A stretch of 64,000 nucleotides of DNA from Brumimicrobium salinarum (GCF_002844555.1 NZ_PJNI01000003.1:214273-278272), one strand, 5' to 3'; positions 8,248 to 17,413 are shown, counted from the stretch's first letter. Translations and numbers: made by a program. The notes: a model not told the origin generated them from the sequence alone.

Positions 8248-9447
8248 TCAATACAAAAAATTATTATAAGGATATCGAACCTGAAAAATCGTTTTTACTT
8301 CCTCATAAAGTAAGTGCTTTAACTCTTCGAAATTGGTTTTATTTTCTGCGGAAATAAATACACATTTATTGTTGTCCATTTTCGTCATCCACTGATTTTT
8401 CATCTCTTCCAAAGTATAGTTTTCTTTGGTTTTAGGGGATAAATCACCTTCTTCTTGCGGAACGTGTTGGTAGGCATCAATCTTATTAAAAACCACAATC
8501 GTTGGCTTGTCAGACTTATCTATTTCAGCCAAAGTTTCATTTACCACTTGATAATGTTCTTCAAAACTTGGATGCGAAATATCTACCACATGAACAATCA
8601 AATCAGATTCTCTCACCTCATCTAAAGTTGACTTAAAAGATTCTACCAATTGATGCGGAAGCTTTCTAATAAATCCAACAGTGTCTGTTAAGAGAAAAGG
8701 CAAATTATCAATCACTACTTTTCTTACTGTGGTATCTAAAGTAGCGAATAATTTATTTTCAGCAAAGACTTCAGACTTGCTCAAAGCGTTCATGATGGTA
8801 CTTTTCCCAACATTAGTATAACCAACTAGAGCAACACGCACCAATTGACCCCGATTCCCACGTTGAACTTTCTTTTGCTTATCAATCTCCTTGAGTTTAC
8901 CCTTCAAGAAAGAAATTCGTTGTTTAATGATTCTACGGTCGGTTTCAATTTGGCGCTCACCAGGTCCACGCATACCAATTCCCCCTTTTTGTTTATCTAA
9001 GTGCGTCCACATTCGGGTTAATCTGGGTAATAAATACTGATATTGCGCCAATTCAACTTGTGTTCTAGCGTGTGCTGTTTGTGCTCTGGAAGCAAAGATA
9101 TCAAGGATTAAGTTACTCCTATCCAGAATCTTAATTTCAAAAAGTCGTTCAATATTTCTTAGCTGTGAAGGTGAAAGATCATCATCAAAAATAACCATAT
9201 CAATGTTGTTCTTGAGTACGTATTCTTTGACTTCACTTATTTTCCCAGAACCCAAATAAGTCTTCGGGTTGGGCATTTGTAATTTTTGCAAAAACTTTTT
9301 CTGAGCAATTGCTCCAGCTGTTCGTGCTAAAAACGCCAGCTCTTCAATATGTTCTATGGCTTCTTCTTCAGATTGATTTTGTTCTATAACACCAACCAGA
9401 ACTGCTTTTTCACCTTCTAAATCTTCTTTTAATTTACCTACTTCCAT
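8248..9447 (-). CDS. hflX: Ribosome-associated GTPase HflX
   Basis: A 399-aa TRAFAC GTPase. The HflX-specific N-terminal domain (MVIFDDDLSPSQLRNIE near 84-100; KGGIGMRGPGERQIETDRR at 154-172) precedes a coiled linker. The G domain has G1 GYTNVGKS at 209-216, G3 DTVGF, G4 NKID and a short C-terminal tail. HflX splits or rescues stalled 70S ribosomes. Length and motif order match the family. It starts at ATG 9447 and is monocistronic between two terminator-like regions. Confidence 0.93.
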   Translation of the reverse strand: MEVGKLKEDLEGEKAVLVGVIEQNQSEEEAIEHIEELAFLARTAGAIAQKKFLQKLQMPNPKTYLGSGKISEVKEYVLKNNIDMVIFDDDLSPSQLRNIERLFEIKILDRSNLILDIFASRAQTAHARTQVELAQYQYLLPRLTRMWTHLDKQKGGIGMRGPGERQIETDRRIIKQRISFLKGKLKEIDKQKKVQRGNRGQLVRVALVGYTNVGKSTIMNALSKSEVFAENKLFATLDTTVRKVVIDNLPFLLTDTVGFIRKLPHQLVESFKSTLDEVRESDLIVHVVDISHPSFEEHYQVVNETLAEIDKSDKPTIVVFNKIDAYQHVPQEEGDLSPKTKENYTLEEMKNQWMTKMDNNKCVFISAENKTNFEELKHLLYEEVKTIFQVRYPYNNFLY

Positions 9448-9525
9448 TCAGTATTTGTCTCCTTTTTTCTATTGTATTCAAATAATTTAAACTAATAAAT
9501 GTTTATCTCATGTACTGTGAGCTGG

Positions 9526-9963
9526 CTAGAAATAATCTGCACCAACATTATAAATAAATGGCCATGGTATAGAAATAAAAATGATTATTAATCCTAAACC
9601 ATAGTATCTTAAAATCAGTTTATGACGTGCCGAAGGAAGTGGGTTTTTCTCAGCTTTTTTACGCCCGAGTGTAACTAAAATTATGGCAACCAGCATTAAT
9701 AAAATATGTTCCATGGTGAAAAACCTCAGTGTTGAGTCTCCCATCATTTCTTTTACAAACTGAACTTTTGGACTCATAAAGTACAACACCAATCCTAAAA
9801 GCAACTGAATATGCAAAAAAATCATGGCGAAAAGATTAATCATTTTATCTTTCTTTTCATACTTATCTGACTTCAAGTTTGCAATGGCATTAAAAATGGC
9901 AATTACCAATAATGCTAAAACAATATACCTTAATCCTGAGTGAGCTGCTATTATTCCTTTCAT
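9526..9963 (-). CDS. Small four-helix membrane protein, conserved hypothetical
   Basis: A 145-aa protein with four hydrophobic segments (about 10-27, 44-63, 85-103 and 120-142). Histidines lie within or near the helices (AAHSGLRY near the start, HIQLLL in helix 2, MEHILLM in helix 3), a pattern seen in small membrane cytochrome-like proteins. That is only a suggestion. A -7 box lies upstream (TATATTTG on this strand, 9987-9980). It is divergent from the amidohydrolase gene. Confidence 0.7.
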   Translation of the reverse strand: MKGIIAAHSGLRYIVLALLVIAIFNAIANLKSDKYEKKDKMINLFAMIFLHIQLLLGLVLYFMSPKVQFVKEMMGDSTLRFFTMEHILLMLVAIILVTLGRKKAEKNPLPSARHKLILRYYGLGLIIIFISIPWPFIYNVGADYF

Positions 9964-9979
9964 TTCAATATTTTTTGTT

Positions 9980-9987
9980 CAAATATA
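9980..9987 (-). promoter_or_regulatory. -7 promoter box TATATTTG for the small membrane protein
   Basis: Reads TATATTTG on the minus strand, 17 nt before the ATG at 9963. It matches the Bacteroidota consensus. No well-spaced TTG was found. Confidence 0.5.
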
Positions 9988-10010
9988 CCTAAAAACAAAC
10001 AATAATATCA

Positions 10011-10038
10011 TTGGTTTATCATATTATCATTAAATTCG
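10011..10038 (+). promoter_or_regulatory. Probable promoter of the amidohydrolase pair
   Basis: TTG at 10011-10013, then 17 nt, then TAAATTCG at 10031-10038 (one mismatch to TAnnTTTG). This puts transcription start a little before the ATG at 10062. Confidence 0.4.
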
Positions 10039-10061
10039 GACTTTAAAATCTCTTGAGACCA

Positions 10062-13000
10062 ATGAAGACAACTTTTTCTCTCTCAATCCTATTTACACTA
10101 CTTACTACTTTTTTATTTGGACAATTGCCTACTCCCAACAACGGTGTTGAAGAGTCGAAAGCTTCTGCCTATGTTTTACGCAATGCTAAAATCATTGTGG
10201 GACCCGAACAAATCATTAAAAAAGGTTCGGTAGTCGTAGCCAATGGGAAAATAAAAGCTGTTGGGAAAATGGTTCGTTTTCCTAAAGGTGCTGTAGTCAT
10301 CGACATGAAAGGAAAAACAATCGTTCCTTCTTTTATCGAAAGTTACTCCAACATTGGAGTACCGACACCAAAGTCAAAAAAATGGACGCCAAGACCACAA
10401 ATAGAAAGCAGCAAGTCTGGTGCTTATTATTGGAATGAAGCTATTCATCCAGAAGTTAAGGCATCTGAACATTTTAAAGTAAATAAAAAAGATGCCAAAC
10501 ATTTACAAGAAATGGGTTTTTTAGTAGCGGCTACACATATTGAGGATGGAATTGCGCGTGGTGAAGGAGCTATTGTTGCGCTTGGAGACCTGAAAAATAA
10601 AGAATCTATTTTAAAAGCAAAAGGTCCTGCCTATCTATCATTCCAAAAAGGAACAGCCAAACAAACTTACCCATCTTCTCAAATGGGGAGTATTGCATTG
10701 TTAAGACAAGCAATTTATGACGCACGCTATTATCAAAACAACAAAACGGAACTACCTGAAAATATTTCTTTAAATGCACTAAACGAACAACTTGAGCACA
10801 CCTTAATTTTTAAGGTGGAAGACAAGTTAGAAGCGTTAAGAGCAGATAAAATAGGTAGCGAGTTCGATTTAGACTTTATCATTTATGGAAGTGGTAATGA
10901 ATTCGAAGCTATCGAAAGCTTTAAAACATGGAAGAAACCTTTAATTATACCTATTAACTTCCCAAAACCTTATGACGTTAGTGACCCTTATGTTGCACAA
11001 CAAATCCCTTTGTCAGACTTAAAAGAATGGGAACTTGCTCCTTCAAATCCATATCTTTTGCATCAGCATAAAATTGATTTTGCAATTAGTAGTAATGGTC
11101 ACAAGAAAGCCAAGGACTTTTGGAAGCATTTCCATCAAGTATTAGAAAATGGTCTTTCAAGAGCAGATCTTTTGGCAGCATTAACGACAAAACCAGCTTC
11201 AATTTTAGCTATTGAAGAACAAGCAGGAACATTAGAAGAAGGAAAAATTGCAAGTTTTTCTGTTTTTGATAAAGATCCTTTTGAATTTAAAAACGCTGTC
11301 TTAGAAGAATCTTGGTCCTTAGGTAAAAAGCATATCATTACACCTCAGGCAGAAATTGATATTCGTGGGAAATATAGAATTAGTTTACCCGAAACATCTT
11401 ATGTAATTGATATAAAAGGATCAGCGACGAAACCTAAAGGAAAAGTGACTACCTACAAATCATTAATCGATTCAACACAAACACCGCCTGAGCGAACAAT
11501 AGACACGGTGGAGGTGTCCGCAAAAATAAATGTTGATTTTCGAGATGCAGTTATACATTTTGAAGTTGATGACGATCAATATGATGGAGTATTAACTCTT
11601 CACGGCAATTTTAGTCCAAAAATTGATGCTTTTCTAGGTCAGGGGCAAATGCCTGACGGTCGTTGGGTTAAATGGTCTGGAATTCAGCTTTCACGTTTTA
11701 AGAAACAAGAAGATGAAGAAAAGCACCGAGTAGAAGTGGATACGAATGCTAGAGGAAAAGTATGGTTTCCAAACATGGCGTATGGTTTTGACTCTCTGCC
11801 TGAATCACAAACTTATGTTTTGCGTAATGCCACCTTATGGACAAATGAAAAGGAAGGTATTATAAAGGAGGGTACTGTTATACTTAAAAATGGGAAGATA
11901 GATTTTGTGGGCACTGGTAATTTTAGTATTCCGTTGGATGCTATTGAAATAGATTGTGAAGGCAAGCACATTACATCGGGGATTATAGATGAACATTCGC
12001 ACATTGCAATTTCAAAAGGTGTTAATGAAAGTGGACAAGCTGTTACCGCTGAAGTAAGTATTGCAGATGTGGTAAGAAATGACGACATCAATATTTACAG
12101 ACAATTGGCTGGAGGTGTAACAACCTCTCAACTTTTACATGGTTCAGCAAATCCTATAGGTGGTCAATCGGCTATCATTAAGTTAAAATGGGGTTACACA
12201 CCTGATGAAATGTTAATTCCTGATGCTCCAAAATTCATTAAATTTGCATTAGGTGAAAATGTTAAACAATCAAATTGGGGTGCCTACCAAACCGTTCGTT
12301 TTCCACAAACCCGAATGGGTGTTGAACAAGTTTTCTATGATGCATTTATTCGCGCAGAAGCGTATAAAAAGAAATGGAAAGCCTACAAGGCCCTTTCTCC
12401 AAAACAAGCATTGCGAAAAAATATAAAAGCTCCTGCAGTAGATTTGGAATTAGAGGCTGTGTGGGAAGTCAAAAACAGTGAACGCTTCATAAGTTGTCAT
12501 AGTTATGTGCAAAGTGAAATCAATATGTTAATGAAAGTTGCAGACTCGATGGGCTTTACCGTAAACACATTTACACACATACTTGAAGGTTACAAATTAG
12601 CAGACAAAATGGCTCAACACGGTGCTGGCGGAAGTACTTTTGCTGATTGGTGGGCTTATAAATTTGAAGTGAAAGATGCAATTCCTTACAATGCTAATTT
12701 AATGCAAGAACAAGGCGTTTTGGTTGCTATTAATTCCGATGATGCAGAAATGGGTAGAAGACTCAATCAAGAAGCTGCAAAATCCGTTAAATATGGCGGG
12801 ATGTCGGAAGAAGACGCCTGGAAAATGATTACGCTCAATCCTGCAAAATTGCTTCATTTAGATGAGCGTTTGGGAAGTTTAAAAGAAGGTAAAGATGCAG
12901 ATATTGTTATTTGGTCAGATCATCCATTGAGCATAAAAGCACAAGTTTTACAAACATTTATTGACGGTGAATTATTATACGACAGTCGTAAAAGTGTGGA

Positions 13001-13145
13001 TCATTACTTAAGAATACAAAAGGAAAAAGCAAGAATAATAAGTAAAATGCTTTCAAAGAATAAAGCTGGAGAAGAAAAAAGAACTTTTCACAAGAAAGAA
13101 GAAAAGCATTGGCACTGTGACACTATTGGCGATTCAATTGATTAA
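10062..13145 (+). CDS. Secreted tandem amidohydrolase-family protein, N-terminal copy degenerate
   Basis: 1027 aa from ATG 10062. The in-frame TTG three codons upstream is less likely because ATG gives a clean signal peptide MKTTFSLSILFTLLTTFLFGQ. Two amidohydrolase modules follow. Copy 1 (about residues 35-430) keeps the small beta-sandwich (YVLRNAKIIVGPEQ) and the C-terminal TTKPASILAIEEQAGTLEEG motif, but has SFIESYSNIG where the metal-binding HxH should be. Copy 2 (about 590-1000) has DEHSHI, the later His in HSYVQSE and HILEGY, and NSDDAEMGRR for the catalytic Asp, so it can bind metal. It probably hydrolyses a cyclic amide or peptide-like substrate outside the cytoplasm. A degenerate relative follows 3 nt downstream. 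Confidence 0.85.
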   Translation: MKTTFSLSILFTLLTTFLFGQLPTPNNGVEESKASAYVLRNAKIIVGPEQIIKKGSVVVANGKIKAVGKMVRFPKGAVVIDMKGKTIVPSFIESYSNIGVPTPKSKKWTPRPQIESSKSGAYYWNEAIHPEVKASEHFKVNKKDAKHLQEMGFLVAATHIEDGIARGEGAIVALGDLKNKESILKAKGPAYLSFQKGTAKQTYPSSQMGSIALLRQAIYDARYYQNNKTELPENISLNALNEQLEHTLIFKVEDKLEALRADKIGSEFDLDFIIYGSGNEFEAIESFKTWKKPLIIPINFPKPYDVSDPYVAQQIPLSDLKEWELAPSNPYLLHQHKIDFAISSNGHKKAKDFWKHFHQVLENGLSRADLLAALTTKPASILAIEEQAGTLEEGKIASFSVFDKDPFEFKNAVLEESWSLGKKHIITPQAEIDIRGKYRISLPETSYVIDIKGSATKPKGKVTTYKSLIDSTQTPPERTIDTVEVSAKINVDFRDAVIHFEVDDDQYDGVLTLHGNFSPKIDAFLGQGQMPDGRWVKWSGIQLSRFKKQEDEEKHRVEVDTNARGKVWFPNMAYGFDSLPESQTYVLRNATLWTNEKEGIIKEGTVILKNGKIDFVGTGNFSIPLDAIEIDCEGKHITSGIIDEHSHIAISKGVNESGQAVTAEVSIADVVRNDDINIYRQLAGGVTTSQLLHGSANPIGGQSAIIKLKWGYTPDEMLIPDAPKFIKFALGENVKQSNWGAYQTVRFPQTRMGVEQVFYDAFIRAEAYKKKWKAYKALSPKQALRKNIKAPAVDLELEAVWEVKNSERFISCHSYVQSEINMLMKVADSMGFTVNTFTHILEGYKLADKMAQHGAGGSTFADWWAYKFEVKDAIPYNANLMQEQGVLVAINSDDAEMGRRLNQEAAKSVKYGGMSEEDAWKMITLNPAKLLHLDERLGSLKEGKDADIVIWSDHPLSIKAQVLQTFIDGELLYDSRKSVDHYLRIQKEKARIISKMLSKNKAGEEKRTFHKKEEKHWHCDTIGDSID

Positions 13146-13148
13146 ATT

Positions 13149-14432
13149 ATGCATAGATTAAAGATATTTACCTTTTTAACGGTTAGTTTTTTATTAGTTT
13201 CAAACGGAATAGCACAACAAAAAATCTTATTGAGTAAAGCTAAGATTCACGTTGGTAATGGAAAAGTCATCAATCAAGGTTTAGTTGGAATTGACGGAGA
13301 AGAAATCGTTTTGGTTGAAAACGCGCTGACATTTACCTATGACAAAACAGCTTGGGATACAATAATAGACCTAAAAGGACAAGAGCTCTACCCTGGGTTT
13401 ATCGCGCCAAATTCTACTTTAGGACTAACAGAGGTAGATGCGGTTAGAGCAACTAGGGACTTTAATGAGGTTGGCGTTTTTAATCCACATGTGCGCTCTC
13501 AAATTGCATTTAATGCTGAATCTGAAATAAATACGACCGTAAAAACCAATGGTGTTTTGTACACACAAACAACACCACAGGGCGGTATCATCTCAGGTAC
13601 TTCCTCGTTAATGAAACTAGAAGCTTGGAATTGGGAAGATGCCACCTTAAAAAAAGACGATGGTATTCACTTAAACTGGCCATCTACCACAAAAGGTGGA
13701 GGTTGGTGGGCTGAGCCTGCACCGAAAAAAATTAATGATAAGTACACCGAAGATGTAATAAAAATAAGAAACTTTTTTGAAGCAGCTTTAGCCTATAGTG
13801 AATCAGATGACCTTTACGATGCGCGCTTTGAAGCGATGCGCGCAGTTTTTACCGGAACAAAAAGAGTTTACTTTCACGCCAACGAACTTCGTGCATTAAC
13901 AGACATCATAGATTTCAAGAGAGAGTTTTCAATTCAGTATCCTGTAATTATTGGAGGCTATGAAGCTTATAAAATTGCAGACCAACTGATAGATGCAGAA
14001 ATTCCAATCATTATTAAAGGTGGACACACATTACCTACCAATGAAGACGACCCTGTTGATTTACCCTATCGTCTTCCTGCCCTATTGCAAGAAGCTGGTA
14101 TACTTTTTTGTATTCAAAATTCGGGAAGAATGGAAACAATGAATACGAGAAATATTCCTTTTTTAGCTGGTACTGCAATGGCGTACGGTTTAAGTGAAGA
14201 ACAAGCCATTTCAGCTGTTTCTTTAAATACAGCGAAAATTATGGGAGTTGATCAAATTGCCGGAAGTATTGAGGTGGGAAAAAAAGCTACGTTATTTGCG
14301 AGTAAAGGAAGTGCCTTAGATATGCGAACAAATGAATTAACGCTGGGGATGATTCATGGTAAATTCATTCAATTGACAAATTTACAAACCAAACTTTACG
14401 AAAAGTACAAGGAAAAATACAAATCAAAATAA
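13149..14432 (+). CDS. Secreted amidohydrolase-like protein lacking the HxH metal motif
   Basis: A 427-aa protein with signal peptide MHRLKIFTFLTVSFLLVSNGIAQ. The amidohydrolase beta-sandwich (KILLSKAKIHVGNGKVINQG) and the C-terminal SLNTAKIMGVDQIAGSIEVGKKA motif are present. The strand that should carry HxH reads GFIAPNSTLGL, and the usual catalytic Asp is not obvious. It starts 3 nt after the stop of the tandem amidohydrolase and resembles that protein's degenerate first half. It may form a complex with the active copy or bind a substrate without cleaving it. No catalytic claim is made. Confidence 0.8.
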   Translation: MHRLKIFTFLTVSFLLVSNGIAQQKILLSKAKIHVGNGKVINQGLVGIDGEEIVLVENALTFTYDKTAWDTIIDLKGQELYPGFIAPNSTLGLTEVDAVRATRDFNEVGVFNPHVRSQIAFNAESEINTTVKTNGVLYTQTTPQGGIISGTSSLMKLEAWNWEDATLKKDDGIHLNWPSTTKGGGWWAEPAPKKINDKYTEDVIKIRNFFEAALAYSESDDLYDARFEAMRAVFTGTKRVYFHANELRALTDIIDFKREFSIQYPVIIGGYEAYKIADQLIDAEIPIIIKGGHTLPTNEDDPVDLPYRLPALLQEAGILFCIQNSGRMETMNTRNIPFLAGTAMAYGLSEEQAISAVSLNTAKIMGVDQIAGSIEVGKKATLFASKGSALDMRTNELTLGMIHGKFIQLTNLQTKLYEKYKEKYKSK

Positions 14433-14643
14433 ATCTTGGTCGGACTACATTTACTTATCTCCGACAAATACTCTCGATCCCTTTTTCATCATTGTTAATA
14501 TAAAATAAAGCTTATCGGGAGCTTTACCAGTCGTTTAATAGACTACAACAAAAAGTATTCTCTTTAACCGTTTATTCTCATGATTGACGGCTTAGATAAT
14601 TATATTGGTAAAGTATTGGACAGGCATTTATAAATAACGCACC
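14433..14643. repeat. Intergenic region with copy A1 of the A repeat
   Basis: The gap between the amidohydrolase gene and the small lipoprotein gene has no coding signal. A short hairpin AAAGCT-TATCGGG-AGCTTT lies near 14508-14527. From 14564 to about 14635 lies a repeat (TTAACCGTTTATTC, then TGATTGACGGCTTAGATA, then TATTGGTAAA, then GGACAGGCATTTAT). It recurs at 50945-51010 in the same orientation and at 28128-28200 inverted. Confidence 0.7.
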
Positions 14644-14678
14644 AAAAAAAACAGCTTACTAAATTAGCAAGCTGTTTT
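14644..14678 (-). terminator. Rho-independent terminator of the small lipoprotein gene
   Basis: AAACAGCTT (14649-14657) pairs with AAGCTGTTT (14669-14677) around an 11-nt loop. On the minus strand the stem is followed by a run of T, about 20 nt after the stop of the lipoprotein gene. Confidence 0.8.
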
Positions 14679-14698
14679 CAATTTTATAGTAAAGAATA

Positions 14699-14962
14699 CT
14701 AGTTTGAAGGGTGCTCTTCTCCACCTTCTTCATCAGATGAAGGTTGCTCCTCATTCATTTCTTCTTTTGTTTCTTCTACAGACTCTTCAACGTTTTCTTT
14801 AACTTCTTCAGTTTTTTCTTCGATTTTCTCTCCAGCTGCTTCGCCTGCTTCGTTCATTTCTTCTCCAACGTCTTTTACCTCATCTTCAACAGTTTGCTCT
14901 CCACAAGATGCTACTGCGAAAGTCATTGCAAAAGCAGTTGCGAACATTAATAGCTTTTTCAT
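14699..14962 (-). CDS. Small Glu/Lys-rich lipoprotein
   Basis: 87 aa. Signal peptide MKKLLMFATAFAMTFAVASC with a lipobox (VASC, Cys-20) is followed by a mature part made of Glu/Lys heptad-like repeats (EKIEEKTEEVKENVEESVEE). This predicts one amphipathic helix or coiled coil. The tail is Ser/Glu/Gly-rich. Such proteins are abundant envelope lipoproteins, and no function is assigned. It has its own terminator. No promoter box was recognised. Confidence 0.8.
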   Translation of the reverse strand: MKKLLMFATAFAMTFAVASCGEQTVEDEVKDVGEEMNEAGEAAGEKIEEKTEEVKENVEESVEETKEEMNEEQPSSDEEGGEEHPSN

Positions 14963-15495
14963 AAATATTTAATTTTAGTTTACAATTATTAGATTTGGTA
15001 AATATAGAAATATTTAACGCGAATAAAAGACGTTTAATTATATTTTTTGACAAAAATCATATTGTTTTATTAGTTTCCCGCTAATATATATGTTAAAACA
15101 GCTGCAAATATACTTTGAAGCGAAAATCACTAGTTGAAGCGAAAATCACTAGCTGAGGATTTTTAAAATTTGAAAAGCATAACGATAAGCTGGCAGATAA
15201 GGATTTCTCGTAACCACATTTTGATGAGATTCCATCAAAATGACACAATTGAAGTGTACACGTGAAAAAAAGAAAATTCGCTTTTTTCTTTTTTTTCGTT
15301 TTCAAGAAAATGTTCATGCATGAGGGGTAGTAGCGGCATCCTCTGAAGTTTACGAAAGAGATATAGCGAATGACCCGACACCAAGCTAACTGTAGTTTAC
15401 GAAAGTGAGCTTGGGGACATGCCCAAATTTTCCTTAGAATAATTGCTTTAGAGAGAATATAGGGGTAAAAGGTGTTGATTGTAAATATCGCTTTG
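14963..15495. other. Gene-free region with a 19-bp tandem duplication and repeat D1
   Basis: No convincing gene. TTGAAGCGAAAATCACTAG occurs twice in perfect tandem (15115-15133 and 15134-15152). At 15321-15424 there is a structured repeat (D1: GGGGTAGTAGCGGCATCC, GATATAGCGAATGACCCGAC, then a stem ACCAAGCT / AGCTTGGG) whose second copy is inverted at 58033-58143. A leftward frame here overlaps the sufS promoter and looks random. Confidence 0.6.
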
Positions 15496-15503
15496 TACCT
15501 TTG
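15475..15503 (+). promoter_or_regulatory. Promoter of sufSE
   Basis: TTG (15475-15477), 18 nt, TACCTTTG (15496-15503): a full match to the Bacteroidota promoter. Transcription should begin about 15508, so the upstream in-frame TTG at 15501 cannot be the start. ATG 15525 is chosen. Confidence 0.75.
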
Positions 15504-15524
15504 TATGTAATTAAATTGATAATT

Positions 15525-16739
15525 ATGGATATTCAGAAAATACGTTCGCAATTCCCAATACTAGAGGAGAAAATTCATGGGAAGCCACTTGTTTACTTTG
15601 ATAATGGAGCAACAACACAAAAACCGCTGTCTGTAATCAATCGCATAGAAAATTACTACACCAAAGAAAACGCAAATATACATCGAGGCGTGCACACTTT
15701 GAGTCAGGAAGCAACGACAGCTTATGAAAACGCAAGAAATACAATTCAAACATACATAGGTGCGCAACATAATCATGAGATTATTTTTACGAAAGGAACC
15801 ACAGATGGTATAAATTTAGTTGCCAATTCATTTGGTGAACTTTTAAAACCTGGGGATGAGATAATTATTTCTGCAATGGAGCATCATTCTAATATCGTTC
15901 CTTGGCAGATGCTTTGTGAACGCAAGGGATGTAAATTACGCATTATACCAATGAACGCCAAAGGTGAACTAGAATTGGAGGTTTTCGAGCGTTTACTTTC
16001 TGAGAGAACTAAATTAGTTGCCGTTACACATATTTCTAATTCCTTGGGAACTGTAAACGACGTTGAGCAAATTATAAAGAAATCCCATGCAGTTGGTGCT
16101 AAAGTTCTAATTGATGGAGCACAAAGTATTCAACATATAAAAGTAGATGTACAGGCTTTAGATTGTGACTTTTATGTGTTCTCTGGTCATAAATTATTTG
16201 GCCCAACAGGAATTGGTGTTTTATATGGTAAAGAAGCTCTTTTAAACAACATGCCTCCTTATCAAGGTGGCGGAGATATGATAAAAGAAGTGACTTTAAC
16301 AAAAACAACTTACAATGATTTACCTCACAAATTTGAGGCAGGTACGCCAAATATTGCAGGAGGAATAGGCTTAGGAACTGCATTTGAGTTCCTCAACAGC
16401 TTAAATATGGATGATGTAGTAGCACATGAACAAGAATTACTCAATTATGCAACTCAAGCCTTAACAAAAATAGAAGGCATACAGTTTTATGGTGAAGCAG
16501 CAAATAAAACAAGTGTAATTTCTTTCTTAATCGAAGGGCTTCATCCTTATGATGTAGGTACTTTGTTGGATAAAATGGGGATTGCTGTAAGAACTGGACA
16601 TCATTGTACACAGCCAGTAATGGATCAATTTAAAATTCCAGGAACAATAAGAGCTTCTTTTGCCATTTACAACACAAAAGAAGAGGTTGATATTTTTATA
16701 AAAGCGCTTGAAAGAATTATCCCTATTTTAAAAAATTAA
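15525..16739 (+). CDS. sufS: Cysteine desulfurase SufS
   Basis: 404 aa from ATG 15525. A class V PLP aminotransferase fold with the PLP lysine K223 in FSGHKLFGPTGIG and catalytic Cys C361 in RTGHHCTQP, the short-loop form of group II (SufS/CsdA) enzymes. It takes sulfur from cysteine and hands it to SufE, encoded 12 nt downstream, for Fe-S cluster assembly. The rest of the suf operon (sufBCD) is not in the window. The start is fixed by a promoter at 15475-15503. Confidence 0.95.
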   Translation: MDIQKIRSQFPILEEKIHGKPLVYFDNGATTQKPLSVINRIENYYTKENANIHRGVHTLSQEATTAYENARNTIQTYIGAQHNHEIIFTKGTTDGINLVANSFGELLKPGDEIIISAMEHHSNIVPWQMLCERKGCKLRIIPMNAKGELELEVFERLLSERTKLVAVTHISNSLGTVNDVEQIIKKSHAVGAKVLIDGAQSIQHIKVDVQALDCDFYVFSGHKLFGPTGIGVLYGKEALLNNMPPYQGGGDMIKEVTLTKTTYNDLPHKFEAGTPNIAGGIGLGTAFEFLNSLNMDDVVAHEQELLNYATQALTKIEGIQFYGEAANKTSVISFLIEGLHPYDVGTLLDKMGIAVRTGHHCTQPVMDQFKIPGTIRASFAIYNTKEEVDIFIKALERIIPILKN

Positions 16740-16751
16740 AACGAAACGCAA

Positions 16752-17165
16752 ATGACAATACAAGAGAAAGAACAAGAAATAATTGATGAATTTGCCATTT
16801 ATGATGATTGGATGGACAAATATGAATACATTATTGAATTAGGTAAAGATTTACCTCTGATAAAGGAACAACTCAAAACGGATGATCGATTAATAAAAGG
16901 TTGTCAATCTCAAGTTTGGCTAAATGCTGAGTGTGAAAATAATAAAATGAAGTTTACAGCTGATTCTGATGCAATCATTACCAAGGGAATCATCGCTTTA
17001 TTGATTCGTGTGGTTAATGACGAATCACCAGCTGATGTTGCTAAATCAGAATTTAAGTTTATCAGTGAAATTGGACTTCAAGAACATTTATCTCCTACGC
17101 GATCTAATGGATTGGTGAGTATGGTTAAGGAAATGAAATTAAACGCATTAAAAGCAGCGAAATAA
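16752..17165 (+). CDS. sufE: Sulfur-transfer protein SufE
   Basis: A 137-aa SufE/CsdE fold with the sulfur-accepting cysteine C51 in KGCQSQVWL, the family signature. It takes persulfide sulfur from SufS and stimulates its activity. The C-terminus (LSPTRSNGLVSMV) is also characteristic. It lies between sufS (12-nt gap) and a small lipoprotein gene whose ATG overlaps its stop (TAATG). Confidence 0.94.
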   Translation: MTIQEKEQEIIDEFAIYDDWMDKYEYIIELGKDLPLIKEQLKTDDRLIKGCQSQVWLNAECENNKMKFTADSDAIITKGIIALLIRVVNDESPADVAKSEFKFISEIGLQEHLSPTRSNGLVSMVKEMKLNALKAAK

Positions 17166-17413
17166 TGACCCTCATGTTTCAGAACCGTATATTGAATATA
17201 TTTATCGTAACACTTGGATTGACATTTTCAAGCTGCGAGGATCCTGAGCTTGACGCATTAATGTCTGATTATTGTGATTGCATTAGCGCTTCCCGATATG
17301 ACGATAGTAAACAAATGGAATGTATAGAAAAGATGGATTCTATTAAAGCTAAATATGAAGGTCAGCCTAGAAAGATAAAGGTTGTTTTAGAAAAAACAAA
17401 TGAATGTTATTGA
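17165..17413 (+). CDS. Small Cys-containing lipoprotein
   Basis: 82 aa. The hydrophobic leader ends in a lipobox-like FSSC (Cys near 25), then DYCDCISASR, MECIEKMDS and TNECY give at least four more cysteines. It is probably a membrane-anchored protein with disulfides or a metal site. It is translationally coupled to sufE by a TAATG overlap, but no sulfur role is known to me. It overlaps the convergent gene by 7 bp. A shorter start at the internal ATG (codon 4, MFQNR) is possible. Confidence 0.7.
   Translation: MTLMFQNRILNIFIVTLGLTFSSCEDPELDALMSDYCDCISASRYDDSKQMECIEKMDSIKAKYEGQPRKIKVVLEKTNECY

Noticed and set aside
14744..14950. Phe/Cys-rich frame opposite the Glu/Lys-rich lipoprotein
   Set aside because: It is the complement of GAA/GAG/AAA-rich codons. 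The lipoprotein has a signal peptide, lipobox and terminator.
15501..15524. TTG start extending SufS by eight residues
   Set aside because: The codon is part of the -7 promoter box TACCTTTG, so it would not be in the transcript.
15093..15551. Leftward 152-codon frame over the sufS start
   Set aside because: It spans the tandem duplication, repeat D1 and the sufS promoter, and its translation is low-complexity with no family likeness.
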